Source: Ectocarpus siliculosus
Taxonomy: Eukaryota > Sar > Phaeophyceae > Ectocarpales > Ectocarpaceae
Length of the DNA: 64,000 nt
Assembly: GCA_000310025.1 (NCBI GenBank)
Contig: FN649736.1
Span: 295,366-359,365 of the forward strand
Reading direction: 5' to 3'
Positions 12,215 to 24,476 of this stretch are shown one piece after another; the first letter of the stretch is position 1; the number at the start of each line of letters is the position of its first letter. The position numbers were made by a program, and so were the translations under genes. The notes under the pieces are model-generated. The model made no database searches and had not been told where the DNA came from. It worked only from the letters and a program-made list of their open reading frames with translations.

Positions 12215-15200
12215 ATGGCGGCTGAATTTGGTCTTGCATTGCCCCCCTTCTTGTTCCACTCCGCAGACCCCCCTGTCGTCGCCATTGACGTCGGAAAGTT
12301 CGGGACGGCCTACTCCTGGAAGGCGGATGAGCATCCTATCCCACGCGGTGTGCGAAACCTCGAGATCGAACAGCCCAGGGAGGGAACCGTGCGCAAGAGC
12401 CCGAACTCGCTTCTAGTACATCGCGAAAATAGACAGGTGCTATTCGGCGACTTCGCCGAGGGGTGCTTCACCGGTCATGCCTCCCCGGTCGGAGGGCAGC
12501 TGTTTCGACGGTTCGGTCGTCAGCTGTGGCTTGAATCAAGCTGGAGTTTGGACACACCGGTCAAGTGCTCCAGGAACCGTTCTGTGGTGGAGTTGATGGA
12601 AATCTTGGTCTACTTGCTCAATCACGTCAGAGATGTAAGCGAGAGAAATGGAAAATCGGTCCGTGTTCTTGTTACTCTCACCTGCAGGAGAGTTTAGCCC
12701 GACACAGAGCGGGTGAAAGCTGGGCGATGAGAGGGCCAAGGACACCTCGCGAACGTGGCGGAATGCAGCAGACACATCCAAGAAAAATGCTTACAATAGG
12801 TCATCCTGAGTAGTAACTGTAATTCCTCAAGCCTTTTTTGCAGCACTTGACCCTTTGACGTCTGGTCAGAATTATTCCCTCCTCGTCAAGTCTGAGCATG
12901 CTTCTTCTCCCAACGTTCCTGGTGTATCCCGCTACAACCCTTTCCCACCTTGTGCGAAGTACAAATCAAGGCCACGAGGCGACCCGTTCAGTCACCTCCG
13001 TCGCTGTTTTCGTCCCAGGCTGCTCTCTTGAACCTGTCGACGGCGGGCGTTCCACCGATGACGGTTGATGGTGTGAAGTGGGTGCTGACCGTTCCAGCCT
13101 CCCTCCCGGAGCAGCAACAGGAGGCCATGAGAACTGCCGCCGTCATGTCGAGCTTGGTCGACGATGGCCACGACGACGAGGTGCGCATGCAACGAATGTC
13201 TCCCCGAGGAGGCCCGAAGCGCTAGCTACGGCCTTGTTCTTGTGCATAGCTGTGTGTGGGATCTGAGCAGCACGTGTTCACAGTCTCGGGAAAAGCTGTG
13301 ATCGAGACGCATTGGCCGCGCCGCGGAGGGCCGGGAGGTTGCAAGTGGGCAGGCAGGTCGACCCGAAGTCGTCATGACCCGTGGTTGGGGATTCTCGGAT
13401 GCCGTGGACGCAACAATAGCCCTTGTGCTTGTGCTTGTGGATCCAAACCTCACGGATGGCTGTGTGACAAGTTTTTTTTTGTGTGTGACATCACGCAACA
13501 GGAGTGTGTCGTGGTGGACATCATGGAACCAATCGCTTCTTCTCTCCTTGAAAAAAGCGAATGGGTCTTGTTCTTGTGATGACTGCTGTGCAACAGTTGA
13601 AACGACAATTCTTTGGCGCCTCCGTTGATGGAATCTCGGAGTTGTAGACAGAGAGAAAGGGGGCGGATCTTTCTAGATTAGACTGACAATTGCTGACGTC
13701 GCTAACCGACCAAGGGGTATTAGCAAACCAGAAATCAACAGCACCAATATTGACCAATAGGAAAACTGCGGGCACGTGGCATTCACGGCGGGATGCCAGG
13801 TCGCCGACCTCCTCGCTGCTTGTCTACGATCTGAGGCCCATATACTTTTTTGTCTCCCTTCTGTGCTACCGTGCCGTCAGCATCTTGTGTTTTGCCCAGA
13901 GGCTATCGCTGCCTGCCTCGCGTTTCAAGACAACCTCAGTCAAGACAGCCTCCCCTGGAACGTTGGCGACATATACTTGGTGAGCATGTGCCCCACATGT
14001 TCCACATGTGGAACCTGACGATGCCACGTGGAAGGACAGATGTATTTTTTTGCTGGGGGAGGGGAAACACAAACCTGCGGTGTTTTAATCATCGAGATCT
14101 TGCAATTTGAAACTTGTTTAGCCCAACATTGTTACCTGCTGTACGTGCACGCGTCGGTGCATTGTTCGTGCCGGTACTGGTCCGGTACATTGCTTGTTAC
14201 GCGTCTCTTGATTGCCCTGAGGTTCCACGAGGCTCGTGTATAGAGTCTTTCAAGAAGCTCATTAACGTTCACCTCGAGTCTTTCAGGAAGCTTGTTGACG
14301 TTCACCTCGAGGAAGCCGTTAGAACCTCAATAGTGAGCCCAGGACATTTTGGAAAACTGGCGGTCGCACCCGTACATTGTACCCACAGCCGCTATCGACA
14401 CGCCAAAACCTAACCCTGACTCTAGATAGACTCTTCGTCGGGTTGTTTTGTGCCTAACGTGCCGTGGAGCCCCGTAAAGCGTTCCGGAAGGGAGTTTGCG
14501 CGATAAATGACGTGAAAGGAGGATTCACGACGCTCTGTCTTTGTTGTAGGTGGTGGACTGTGGAGGAGTGACCGTCGATCTTCATGCGGTCGGCGTATGC
14601 GACATGGAGAAGCGGGAGTTGAGCCTGATGCACGAGGGCACGAGCGGACCATGGGGAGCTGAGAACGCGGACAAGCAGTTCGATATTCTCCTGCAGGTGC
14701 GAATACACGGTGGCAAACCATAAATATCCGCATCTTGTGCAGCGACCATTATTCATCAAGGTGAAAACCACATCCGATGGCTTGATCACTGACCCAAACC
14801 CCACTCAGGGTGTATGCTGAACCTACGAAAGACGAAGTATGGTCACGTTAAGGTGTGTTAATTGTCGGAATAAGGGTTGGCGTTGTTTCTCCGCGACATG
14901 ATTGCAACATGCTTTTCTCACTGTTCCGCGCTGCATATTCTAGGTCGATGGTTTGGAGTCTGGCTACATTGCTTGCTCTTGCTACGTTCGTTCCTGGCTG
15001 GCGCTTTCGCGATTCGTTTTGCCTTAATTTCAACAGAGATTCGCCAGATGTGCCGCTCCGGAAGGCACTACTAATCGAGCAATGGCCAACTTCTTGAGCA
15101 GCTCAGCCAAGCTTCGCATCATGCAGGTGAGCGAAGCGGGGTCAGCTGCGACTGCTTGGCTTTCACCCAGCCATTGCCTTTGGTGCCCCGACAGCCGTGT

Positions 15201-18200
15201 CGATCTACCCGTGCGGTGATGGGTCGAGTTTTTTGGTAATTTCCCGACTTTTTCCGACATGAAAGGTATCAGGCAAAACTCAAGCTCCTGTTTGCGAGCT
15301 ATCAACTGAACAGCTGTGGCAGCCACGTCTTGCCTGGTGCATGTCGCTCGAGAACTTGAAGACGACGCGCGAACCGCCCCCTAGTTTTCCTTCGCGCAGG
15401 TGCACACCTTGGTGGTAAGTTGGGAACCCGCGCCGTCCATCCATGGTTAGCCCTCTCTCTCTTCTGTTGTCGCTGCTGCCAAACACAGGCCTGGGAAACA
15501 AGTAAGGTCGGCTGGAAGGACAAGAACGACGAATGCTGGATCAATGTGACCGAGATGAAAGACTACCCCCTTGAGGTCACAATAGAAGGCATGGACAGAG
15601 CCAGAAACAACGAGAACCGGCATGGAGAGGTGAGGTCCACCATTCGGTCACGTTGTCGGCGGCGGTGCTCGAAGAAAATTGGTGTATACGATCGGAGGCA
15701 GAACCGTACGGTTACTGTGTGCGTGGGGGAGGACAACGGGCGTTGTAGGATGGCATTGGGCGCCTGGAAGAACCACCACCTTGCTTTTGCCGAGTCGCAA
15801 ACCTTCATCGTGATATCGAATTTCTGTGCTGGTATTCATTATGCCTTGCTGTAACGTCTCCTGTCGTGTCAGAAGCTCAGGCCGGCACGGCAGATAGATG
15901 GGCCAACCACGGCAAAGCTGAACAAGCGGAAACCTTGCCGCCCATGCCCACCTTTTACAGTATCAGTTTGGCTATTTAAGACATTGAGAGAAAAAACTGA
16001 GCCCACGTCGATTGAAACTGTCAACTAACATTAGGATACATTTCCCGAAGATACGTTTGATACCTGACTAGACGAGGCTGATTTTCGTATGCACATTCTT
16101 GCGAAATTGCGAACGAGCGGAAATTGCGCATGCACTCAAGCTACAGTATGTTGCGCCGGGAATACCGTGCTGCATTTCTTTGTGGTCAGCAGCTCGTGGG
16201 AGGTCACGGGACGTGTTTCTTGGTCTTGAAGCCAGCTTGGATGAAGAAGGCCTTCCAAGAGTCGATCGACATGTGAGTCTAGAGAGGAGGTAGCGAATCG
16301 TCCAAGCGTCTCTGCATCAGCGCTTCACCGACACATTTTTACCACGCCGAACGGTTCGCGCTGGTTCGTAGCAGTCCTGTACTTCACACGCCGTGAGAAA
16401 CATACAAACCTCCTGACCATCGCGATGGGTTGGCCGCGTTCATGGTACAATGCTTTCGGCAACGGGCACGGCCAGGATTTCGAAGGCGATGTCAGAGCAG
16501 CTGGACAAACGTGAGCTGCAAGGACTCACATCGGTCGTGATGGTGGGGGGCTTTTCGGAAAACGTTCTCGTGCAGGTACTCCTTGATGTTCAAGCAATCT
16601 ACCAGTATTTTTTCCGATAATTTTTGTCCAAAGTCAGAGTCTTACGCGGCGAAACACTCTACGTTGGTAGGAGTTGGTTGCTCCTTGCTTACGCACTTCT
16701 TGGATGTGCCCATTTTTCTTTTTCGCAACCGCCAAGGGCAATCCGTAGGCCGATTTCGCGCCGCTTGTACGAAATGGTGCAAATATATAAAGGCAACGAC
16801 ATTCGACACGGCACAGCAACAACCCGGTCGTAGAACAACCTCGCGCTCAGATTGGTGTTCTTCGAGGAATGTTTGCATCCGAAGTCCTCTTGGCAACACA
16901 CTTTCTTGCATCGCTGCGCTCGGCGGAACGTGCACCACAGGAGGCCATCCGCACGTACGTCCTGTTTAAATACCCCCTGGGAAACGTGAATGTGCTCGTC
17001 CACACCCTGCCAAGCCTCGCAATAGCGCAAGGGGCTGCACATTTCACGGTAAATGAGAGTAGAGTCACACAATCTCGGCTCGATTGTTTCGTAGGCCATA
17101 GAGGCGAGGGGCGAGGGCGTGGAACGTTGTTTTTTCGGTGCGGCCGAGCCAGAAAGCTGGCGCTGGGTGTTCGTACCGTTGTGCTAACTCGGTTTGTTTC
17201 TGAGATACATGTGTGCTCCGTAGGAGGTAGTGCTGTTCGGTTGAGCGATTGACAACCCGAGCACAACTCTCATCACCGCCGTGCTCGATAATTCCACCTC
17301 GCAGTCACAAGGCAAGACTGGTTCCAGTATGAGGAGTCCAACGCCGGAACCTGTAACAATCAACATGTGGCCGGACCCTATTGGAGTTGTCGATTCTTCT
17401 CTCGATGATACCCTCTCCGGCCGTTTGGATCGCATGACGTTTAGGAACCAGGTACGCAGAGCATGAGGTTCCATAGCAAACCTCCAGGCCAAGCCAAGCT
17501 GCATCTGCTGACCCTTTCGGGATGTTAGTGGACTGCATGTAGCGGACTGAGTGCTTCTACGACTTTGAGCGTTTCGTCGTAACTAGCATTGGGTGCACGC
17601 CAACCACTCATGCCCGGACACGTGCCGAAAAGAAGAGAGACAGCTAAGCGCCCACTCAATGAGTTCCAAATCATGCCTTTTGTTCTTTCTGCCACACAGC
17701 AGTCACGGGCAACTCTTCAAACTCCGTTCCGTTTTCCAGAAGCAGAAACGAAGACTCCGGGAGGCAGCACTACCGATCAGGTATGATGGCTCTTCGGGTT
17801 GGTGCCAGCTTCGTCACGGGAAAGTGTTGATTTGCTCCGAAAGATCCTCAACGAAATAATGGCGTCAAGCATGAGTTAGAGAAGGACCTTGGTATGTTTT
17901 AGTATTGCGGGGGGGCACAAGTCGATATTCCGCCCCTTGGAAGCCTTCGTCACTACCTTCGGCACACAGCGCTCTCTCTCCTTCCTTCTCTCAGTCCCTG
18001 TTTTCTGACCCAACCCCTCCTATTTCCTTGGCACGACCTCAGGAAAATGTTCGTCAGGCCCGAACCGACACTTTCCCAGTCGTCGAAGCCGTGGCACGCG
18101 CAGCCAAGGAGCTGGCGGAAAGTTCGAAGGTTCCTGGCATTTCCGAAGTGGCGAAGCTGTTGGTAAAGCTGCTGGACCTAGTGGAGGAGCGTCGAAATAA

Positions 18201-21200
18201 TGTCGCCGAGGCGAGGGAAACGGCCGAGTGGTGCCAGGGCACTCTTCACGTTTTGACCCAAGCTGACCGTGTGCTTCGCGAGGTGGGGCCACGATTTACG
18301 TCCGTAGCCACAGCTGCCAGCTAGCTCCAAGTCTCGCCTACAATCACGGCCTGATAACCCCCCCCCGCGAAATGTTTGGGTTCCTCTAATTTTGTCCTCA
18401 ACAATCGGCGATCGAGGCAAACACGGCAGGAGACACTAGTTTTGAGCAGGATGGAAGATGCAGTGACGTTCAATGTGATTCGTCCACGGGACAACCACGC
18501 GTAGTGCCGTCATGGCTATATTTGGTGGTGAGCAACACGGACAGCAATCGGTTTTATTCTATCATCCGAAGCTGCCACGTGCACAACAGCAAGCCCGAAA
18601 CGTAGCGAGCATCTCCCCGACAATGGTTGTCGAGATGTAACCCACCCATCGCCCCCCTCGCAGACAACCTCGCGGAGATACATGTTTGAGGCCCAATTCC
18701 CATCTCTTCCCCGTGTTCCAGCGAGAAGAGGGCCTACGATATGGCAACGGGAGTACGTGTGATTTTCATTCCATTCTTCCACGCCCAGTTAGCTCGCCCT
18801 GGGTCGGCGGGTTTTGGACATGCGTGATGAACTGACGGAAGAGCAAAAACAACGGTGATAAGTACTTGTCCGTCGCGTCCAGAGTACGGGCCGGAGCAAC
18901 ACGTATTGTCGGACGAAAAACGTTGTCGTACGCCCCCGGGGGAAAGCACCTCACCCCATAAGACTGCCTGGCCTACTGCTCTAAACGAGGACGTTCTACG
19001 TACGTCGAAGACGGCGTGAGCGATTTGTGAATACTCGGCTTTTGGGTTGTTGACTAATCTTATGGGCAGACGTTTGTGTGCACATTTTGTTCATTTCGTC
19101 GCAAGAGCTCATCGGCAGGGGCTCACACACTGGTTCAGAAAGTCGAAGACGCCATCAACGACCTATTACAGCTGATCCACACCTACAAGAGCAAGAATAC
19201 TTTTGTTCAAGTCGTCACGTCGAAGCTGTTCAAGCGCCGGAAGGAGCAGCTCGAAGCGGTCGTCAAACAGGCTTTGAGCGATCTGGATGTGAGTTTGACT
19301 CCGGCTTCAAGGTTGTCAGCTAGCTCATGGTTACCGTACTGTTATGGTATTTGGACCCTTGGACTAAGATACCATCTGGGCGGGTGTATCTTTCAGGAAA
19401 CCCCGACCACCTGCCCAGGTTCTTAGTATTCCGACTTTAGGCAGGTAGCAAGGTACAATGGTTGCTAGCAGTAGCAAGCGAGTGCAATCGTTCCACCTTG
19501 CTCAGTGTCTTGCCTGGTGTTCCCTGGTGTCTTGCCTGGGAGTGAGCGATAGCGAGCGACTGAGAGAGAAAGGAAGGATAAGGAAGGAAACAGACTGAAG
19601 AAGCGAAGCGGCTCCAACCTGCACACAGTGGTCGGACTAGCTCCACACTAAACCCGCGTCAGAGATCGTCACATCTCGTCACACTTGGCGTCGTCTGCAG
19701 GACTCTCGATGCTCGCGCCGACCGTAACACTGATCCCTGCTGGCAAGGGACACTGTGGGTGCGCGTGCCCGAAGTCATGTATGTCGTACTGTACCCGAAA
19801 ACAGAGGCAAGCCAGATTTGCACCGAAATCCAGTACGCCATCCTCGCACATGAGCGATCATGTCGGATATAAAGACGGCTAGTTGAACGAAACAACGCCG
19901 TCTGCCATGTGGAATGGGGATGAACAAGACCTTCTCTTTTGCCTAGGTATGAGAGGTGACATCTGGCCACGCTTGGTTTACATCAGCTTCGGCGTTGATT
20001 TTGGAGACGTTTCGAGAGATCTTTGCTCTGCTACATATTGCGAACTATTCAACCGAAATAACCACCGATCGCCAATTTCGTCTGCGGGTAGTTCACCATG
20101 GGGGTTCACATGGGCAGCAACGTCAACGAGATTCGCAGCGACGTCAGTGAGATTGGCAGCAACGTCAACGCGGTGGTCGACGTACTCAACCGACTAGGGA
20201 GTCAAGTGGCCGATATGAAGCACTGCATGAGCACCATACTCAAAGACAGCAGGTCACGGACCGCTCAGCCACAACTCTTCAAGGTAATGTGCTCATCGAC
20301 CCATTCATTACCGATACAGAATGCTGTTCTTAGTGTGATGATATCAAACAGTTTCATGCGTTTGCATTACTGATACATAAATGCTGTTCTTGGTGTGATG
20401 ATATCCAGCAGTTTCATGCTGTCTGTGTTCTATTGAGCCCCTTCCCCTAACTAACTGCTTTCGCCTCCCTCCATGGTCTCTTGCTCTCGTTGGTGCTAGG
20501 AACCTGCAGTGTCAGTCGCAGAATCCCTGGCGGAAGACCGTCGTAAGCGGCGACAACAGAAGTGGGGAGAGATAGAAATCCCTCAGGAAGACGTCCACAG
20601 AATGGATTTTCTGGGGCAGGGTGGATTCGGAGAGGTGTTCTCGGGCGACTATAAGGGCAAAAACGTCGCTATCAAGGTGCCAATTCACAGATGACACGTC
20701 CAGAGAGAAAGTATCGCTCGTTCAACGAGTAGGACAGAGGCATGAAACCAGAGCTACAATACGAACCTACTTAGCGTTGATAGCGTTGGATCCAGTGGCT
20801 CACGTTGGTTTGCTTGCGAGTCACCCCCGGATTTCTGTATTCCCCCGAGATGATACTACCAGTCATGTACTGTACACTTCGACCCCTACAGTGTGTGTGC
20901 AGTATTCTGGTGCATGTTTGCCCGCAACCCTTTGAAAGATGTGCCATGTTCCACGCCGTTCAAACCTAATTGCCGTCTAGATCATTTACGTCGACCACGG
21001 GCTCAACGGGCTCTGGTTCGGCGACAACAAGCAGAAGAATGATCGTGTATCAGCGCAGATGGCGGAGCGGGCGAGTAGCAAGCAGAAGGAGTTCATGCAG
21101 GAGGTGGACATGATGTACCATCTCAAGAGCCCTCACACGGTGTTACTTCATGGAGTGATCACCTCCCACAGAGACCGCCTGGAACTTGTTATGGAACTGC

Positions 21201-22366
21201 TCGAGGAAGACTTAGGCACTTACCTCCGAAACGCAAAGGAGCCGCTTCCCGAGGAGGACTCCCGACGTATCATCGGAGACATCTGCGCCGGGATGGCGTT
21301 TCTACATGAAAACCACACCATCCACGGCGACCTCAAGTCTGCGAACGTGTTGCTGGATAAGAGCGACAGGGCCAAGGTACGGAAATGCCATGTCTTGGCC
21401 ATGGCTCTGAGGTCAGGGTTGAGTCTCCAAGGAAAACGCATAGGGTTGTACGCTCACATGAAGTCCATGCCTAAGATCTGAGTTTAGGTGACCTCAGAAA
21501 CTCAATGGGGATAAGCGTTGCCTATCTTTTTTTCTTTTCCGCAAAGATTTCCGTGCTGCATGGCAACAGACCAACATGCTGACACTGCTGACAGGAAGCT
21601 CATGGTCGCCCTGCCTCTGCTCTGAGAACGGGAAAGAGCGATAATATATCTGCCGATGTTTTGTCTTGTTTTTGCCACCTGCCGTGAGAATCAGATAGGA
21701 GACTTTGGGACGTCCAGAACGACGAAGCACACAAATTCCACGCGTCTGGTCACCCACACGGCGGGCCACGGCACCAACAAGATGACGTCGCAATGGACCG
21801 CACCAGAGGTAAATGTCGTAGCAAATACAGTGATGCTCGCATCCAACACCGTAGTCTTTCGAGAATGATGCAAGACATGAACCGGGGCAGTTTCTGTTCG
21901 CGGAAACTATCACACTGTTTACTATGCACTCTGCGGAAATCTGGTCGATGATCGCTGTGCCAAATTGTGTCTGACCCACTGCTACAGTCGCCTTCGCCAC
22001 TTGCTATCCGTGAAACCCGCCACACGCACTGAAATGCGCTCCCTGTGCTATCCTCATCCTCGCTTTAAGGTGCTGTACGGCGAAAGAAACTCCTACGCAA
22101 GCGACGTGTTCAGCTTCGGAGTGGTGTTGTGGGAGGTTATGTCACGGAAAACTCCTTGGTCGGAGCTAGCTGGCAATGACGCAGTTTTCTATCGCGTGTT
22201 TACCATGCGACAGCGCCCGGCAATTCCCACTGGCACCCCTCTTGACATCGAAGAGAACATGAAGCGCTGCTGGGCTCACCTGCCCAGGAACCGCCCGGAT
22301 TTCTTTTACTTGTCAAGGAGGTACCCCCTGTGTAACAACCGAACAATGGCAGCGGACAATCATTGA
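12215..22366 (+). CDS. HSPA12/Hsp70-like ATPase - HeLo/MLKL-like bundle - TKL kinase fusion (paralogue A)
   Basis: Eighteen exons: 12215-12634, 13019-13180, 13881-13979, 14550-14696, 15037-15126, 15489-15629, 16190-16272, 16476-16575, 16941-17048, 17305-17451, 17700-17780, 18043-18282, 19070-19288, 20092-20283, 20500-20676, 20981-21376, 21695-21808, 22070-22366; about 1070 residues. Residues 18-450 form an Hsp70-like ATPase: phosphate-1 VVAIDVGKFGTAYSW, KWVLTVPASLP, EAIAACLAFQ, phosphate-2 VVDCGGVTVD, and VVMVGGFSEN. Residues 451-526 are a Pro/Ser/Thr-rich linker. Residues 527-743 are helical and resemble the MLKL/HeLo N-terminal region (FPVVEAVARAAKELA, LFKRRKEQLEAVV). Residues 744-1070 are a TKL kinase: GQGGFGEV, VAIK, QEV in helix C, HGDLKSANVLLD, DFG, TAPE, SFGVVLWEV. 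Exon phases equal those of paralogue B. The start is uncertain: 12267 has a good acceptor, so an upstream first exon could exist. The C-terminus is shifted by two extra bases relative to B. Probably a cytosolic signalling protein (inference). Confidence 0.82.
14243..14308. repeat. Tandem duplication, 33-bp unit x2, intron of paralogue A
   Basis: Units 14243-14275 and 14276-14308, each starting GAGTCTTTCA and ending GACGTTCACCTC or AACGTTCACCTC, differ at a few bases. Confidence 0.85.
20313..20424. repeat. Tandem duplication, ~59-bp unit x2, intron of paralogue A
   Basis: Two diverged units starting GATACA, sharing ATGCTGTTCTT.GTGTGATGATATC and CAGTTTCATGC, lie directly after the donor of the exon ending at 20283, so they may have arisen near the splice site without changing the coding frame. 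Confidence 0.85.
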
Positions 22367-24476
22367 AACCAATGGAGGCGGAAAGTTGATGTGCTTCTCC
22401 TCAAGCTCAGCTTGGAATGATGAAAGTGGCGGGTCGCCCGGTCGCCCGTTTATGCTGGTCGTCAGGCATCCGGCCATAACACGCCCGTTCCGGCTTTCGA
22501 GAGTTGTTAGTATACGTGTAATACGCTTTTTTTGCATATATATCGGCGTGTGAGCTGAGGAAGGAGTCGTTGGTAAGGATTCACATAATTTGGTGACCGA
22601 CACTGTAGGTAGCTCACGTAAGGGCAGAGGTTATTGGCTCCTGGTGCAGCAGCATTCAGTGCCAAGATCGCAAGAAAGTACACCCTGCAGGGCGCGCGGG
22701 TGTTTGTGACGGCGATGGGGGGACGGGGGGGGGGATATATCCATCCATTTAGAGTTGTAATGGTCTGTTTGGCTTCGGCTCTCGATTTTTTTTTATTTTT
22801 CTTAGTATGACACAACGAAACCATCTCTATCATAGAAAAGAGTCTGAGACAGATTAGCAATGGATTCATAGCGTCAGAAAGTACCTGCATGTCTACGATT
22901 TCCCAGACAGCATATAGGGACATCTCCCCTGCGGGTAACAGGCTCAACAAGACAGTTTAGTAGCTGTCTTGTGTGTCTCATATATGTTATGTTGGGAAGG
23001 TGCAGAGGATATGTGCACAAACGAAGGATTTTCGAAGGATATTCGAAGTTGCAACAAAGTCGGGTGTGTAACATCCCGTCATAAGGTTATTTTTCCGTGG
23101 TGCCCGTTGGACCCCTCTATTTAGTTCTCGGAAAATATATGTGTAGAATACATTCGCACGCATAGCTCAATTTAGGTCGATGAGGGACGTTGGACCGTCG
23201 CGCCTTGATGTGCATCGCCCGAAGAAAAGGGCCAGTCCGAGGATACCGCTGCGCAGATAAAAATACGCACGTGCATGCCGACGTCAGGGTACTTGTCTCA
23301 CTGCGACGAGTTTCAATTTCGTTGGCGTGGACTGTGTGACACGTCGAGGTAGATAGGGTGTCAGCGTTGCCTCTTGTTGGAGAAAGATCAGGGGCGATAT
23401 GTATCATGAGACTTTGGACTTCGCTTACCCAACGCAACCATTGCCAGGCGGAAAAGTAGGCCTCCGTTTTCTGCCAATATGTCCGGCGGTTGAAGACCAC
23501 CGAATGGCAACAGCAGGGGTCAAAGAGCTGGACGCTCAGCAGGAAAGATGACAACTGGTCTGCCCGGCGGTAGCACTCCATTTTTTCCCCTGCCGCGCCG
23601 CAAGCGACAAGATTGATAGTGTAAATATACAGTAGTTGTGGTGGCGAGTGTCCTCCCCAGACAAGAGGCACCGTTTGCCTGGCGGCGGGCTGGGAGGGGG
23701 GTACTATGCAATTTCGTGGAAGCGGTCGCATCATCTTTTCCTGCGTGGTATCATCTCGGACGACCGCACCACCATCAAAGAAGATTTCTCTACATGTATG
23801 TATTCTACACGTACTTTAGTCTGCACAAAGAAGCATGGTCGGCGACGCTGATGGCAACATGGCGTCACAATAACCGTAGGGAGAGACGGTAGCGGCAGGA
23901 GGAGCAGAACTCCCGGCGACCCTGTCGCGGCAGGTTGTGATCATTCAGCTCTCTTACTTAAGACGACTGCTGTAGTGAGGTAGCGACTGGTTGCTTGGAT
24001 CTTTCCGTGTTCTTTTTTTTGTTCATATGTTGTGTGCTTCTCCGGAGATCTTGACCAATGTTCCATCGTCGGGGGATTTTTCCGTACCGTAGCCCCCCCT
24101 GTCTTGCATGGTCATGCGCACCCTGGTGTCCAGAAGTAGCAAGGCTTCAAGATCTCGAACGCATTATTGAGGTGAGTGCTCAAACAGATGAGTGTAGTCT
24201 ACAGCATGTGCCAGCAGTTTTGACGTTTTGACAAGTGATAGCCTCTCCCTCTTCTCCCGAAAAAAAAAAAAACTGGACAAAACGCGGCGCAATCTCGAAT
24301 CAAGCACGCTTGGGACGTGAGCATTCAGTGTCGGACGGAAGGCACCACTCACTACCCTTCTTAGGAACACCAGCGAAACCTCTGCTCAACAACCTATTAA
24401 TGAACAGATTTTGACAGATATTTACACCTCCATTTACCACCCGGGAGACCCACCCGATCTTAATCCCCAGGACTCC
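22367..24476. other. Intergenic interval, no gene recognised
   Basis: About 2.1 kb between the stop of paralogue A and the methyltransferase gene. It should contain the 3' UTR of A and the promoter of the next gene. A 205-codon open frame on the minus strand (23117-23734) has no recognisable motif and I do not call it a gene. Confidence 0.45.

Noticed and set aside
23117-23734. 205-codon open frame on the minus strand, the longest in its interval
   Set aside because: No recognisable motif, no flanking splice pattern, and open frames of this size occur by chance in this GC-rich DNA. It would need RNA support.
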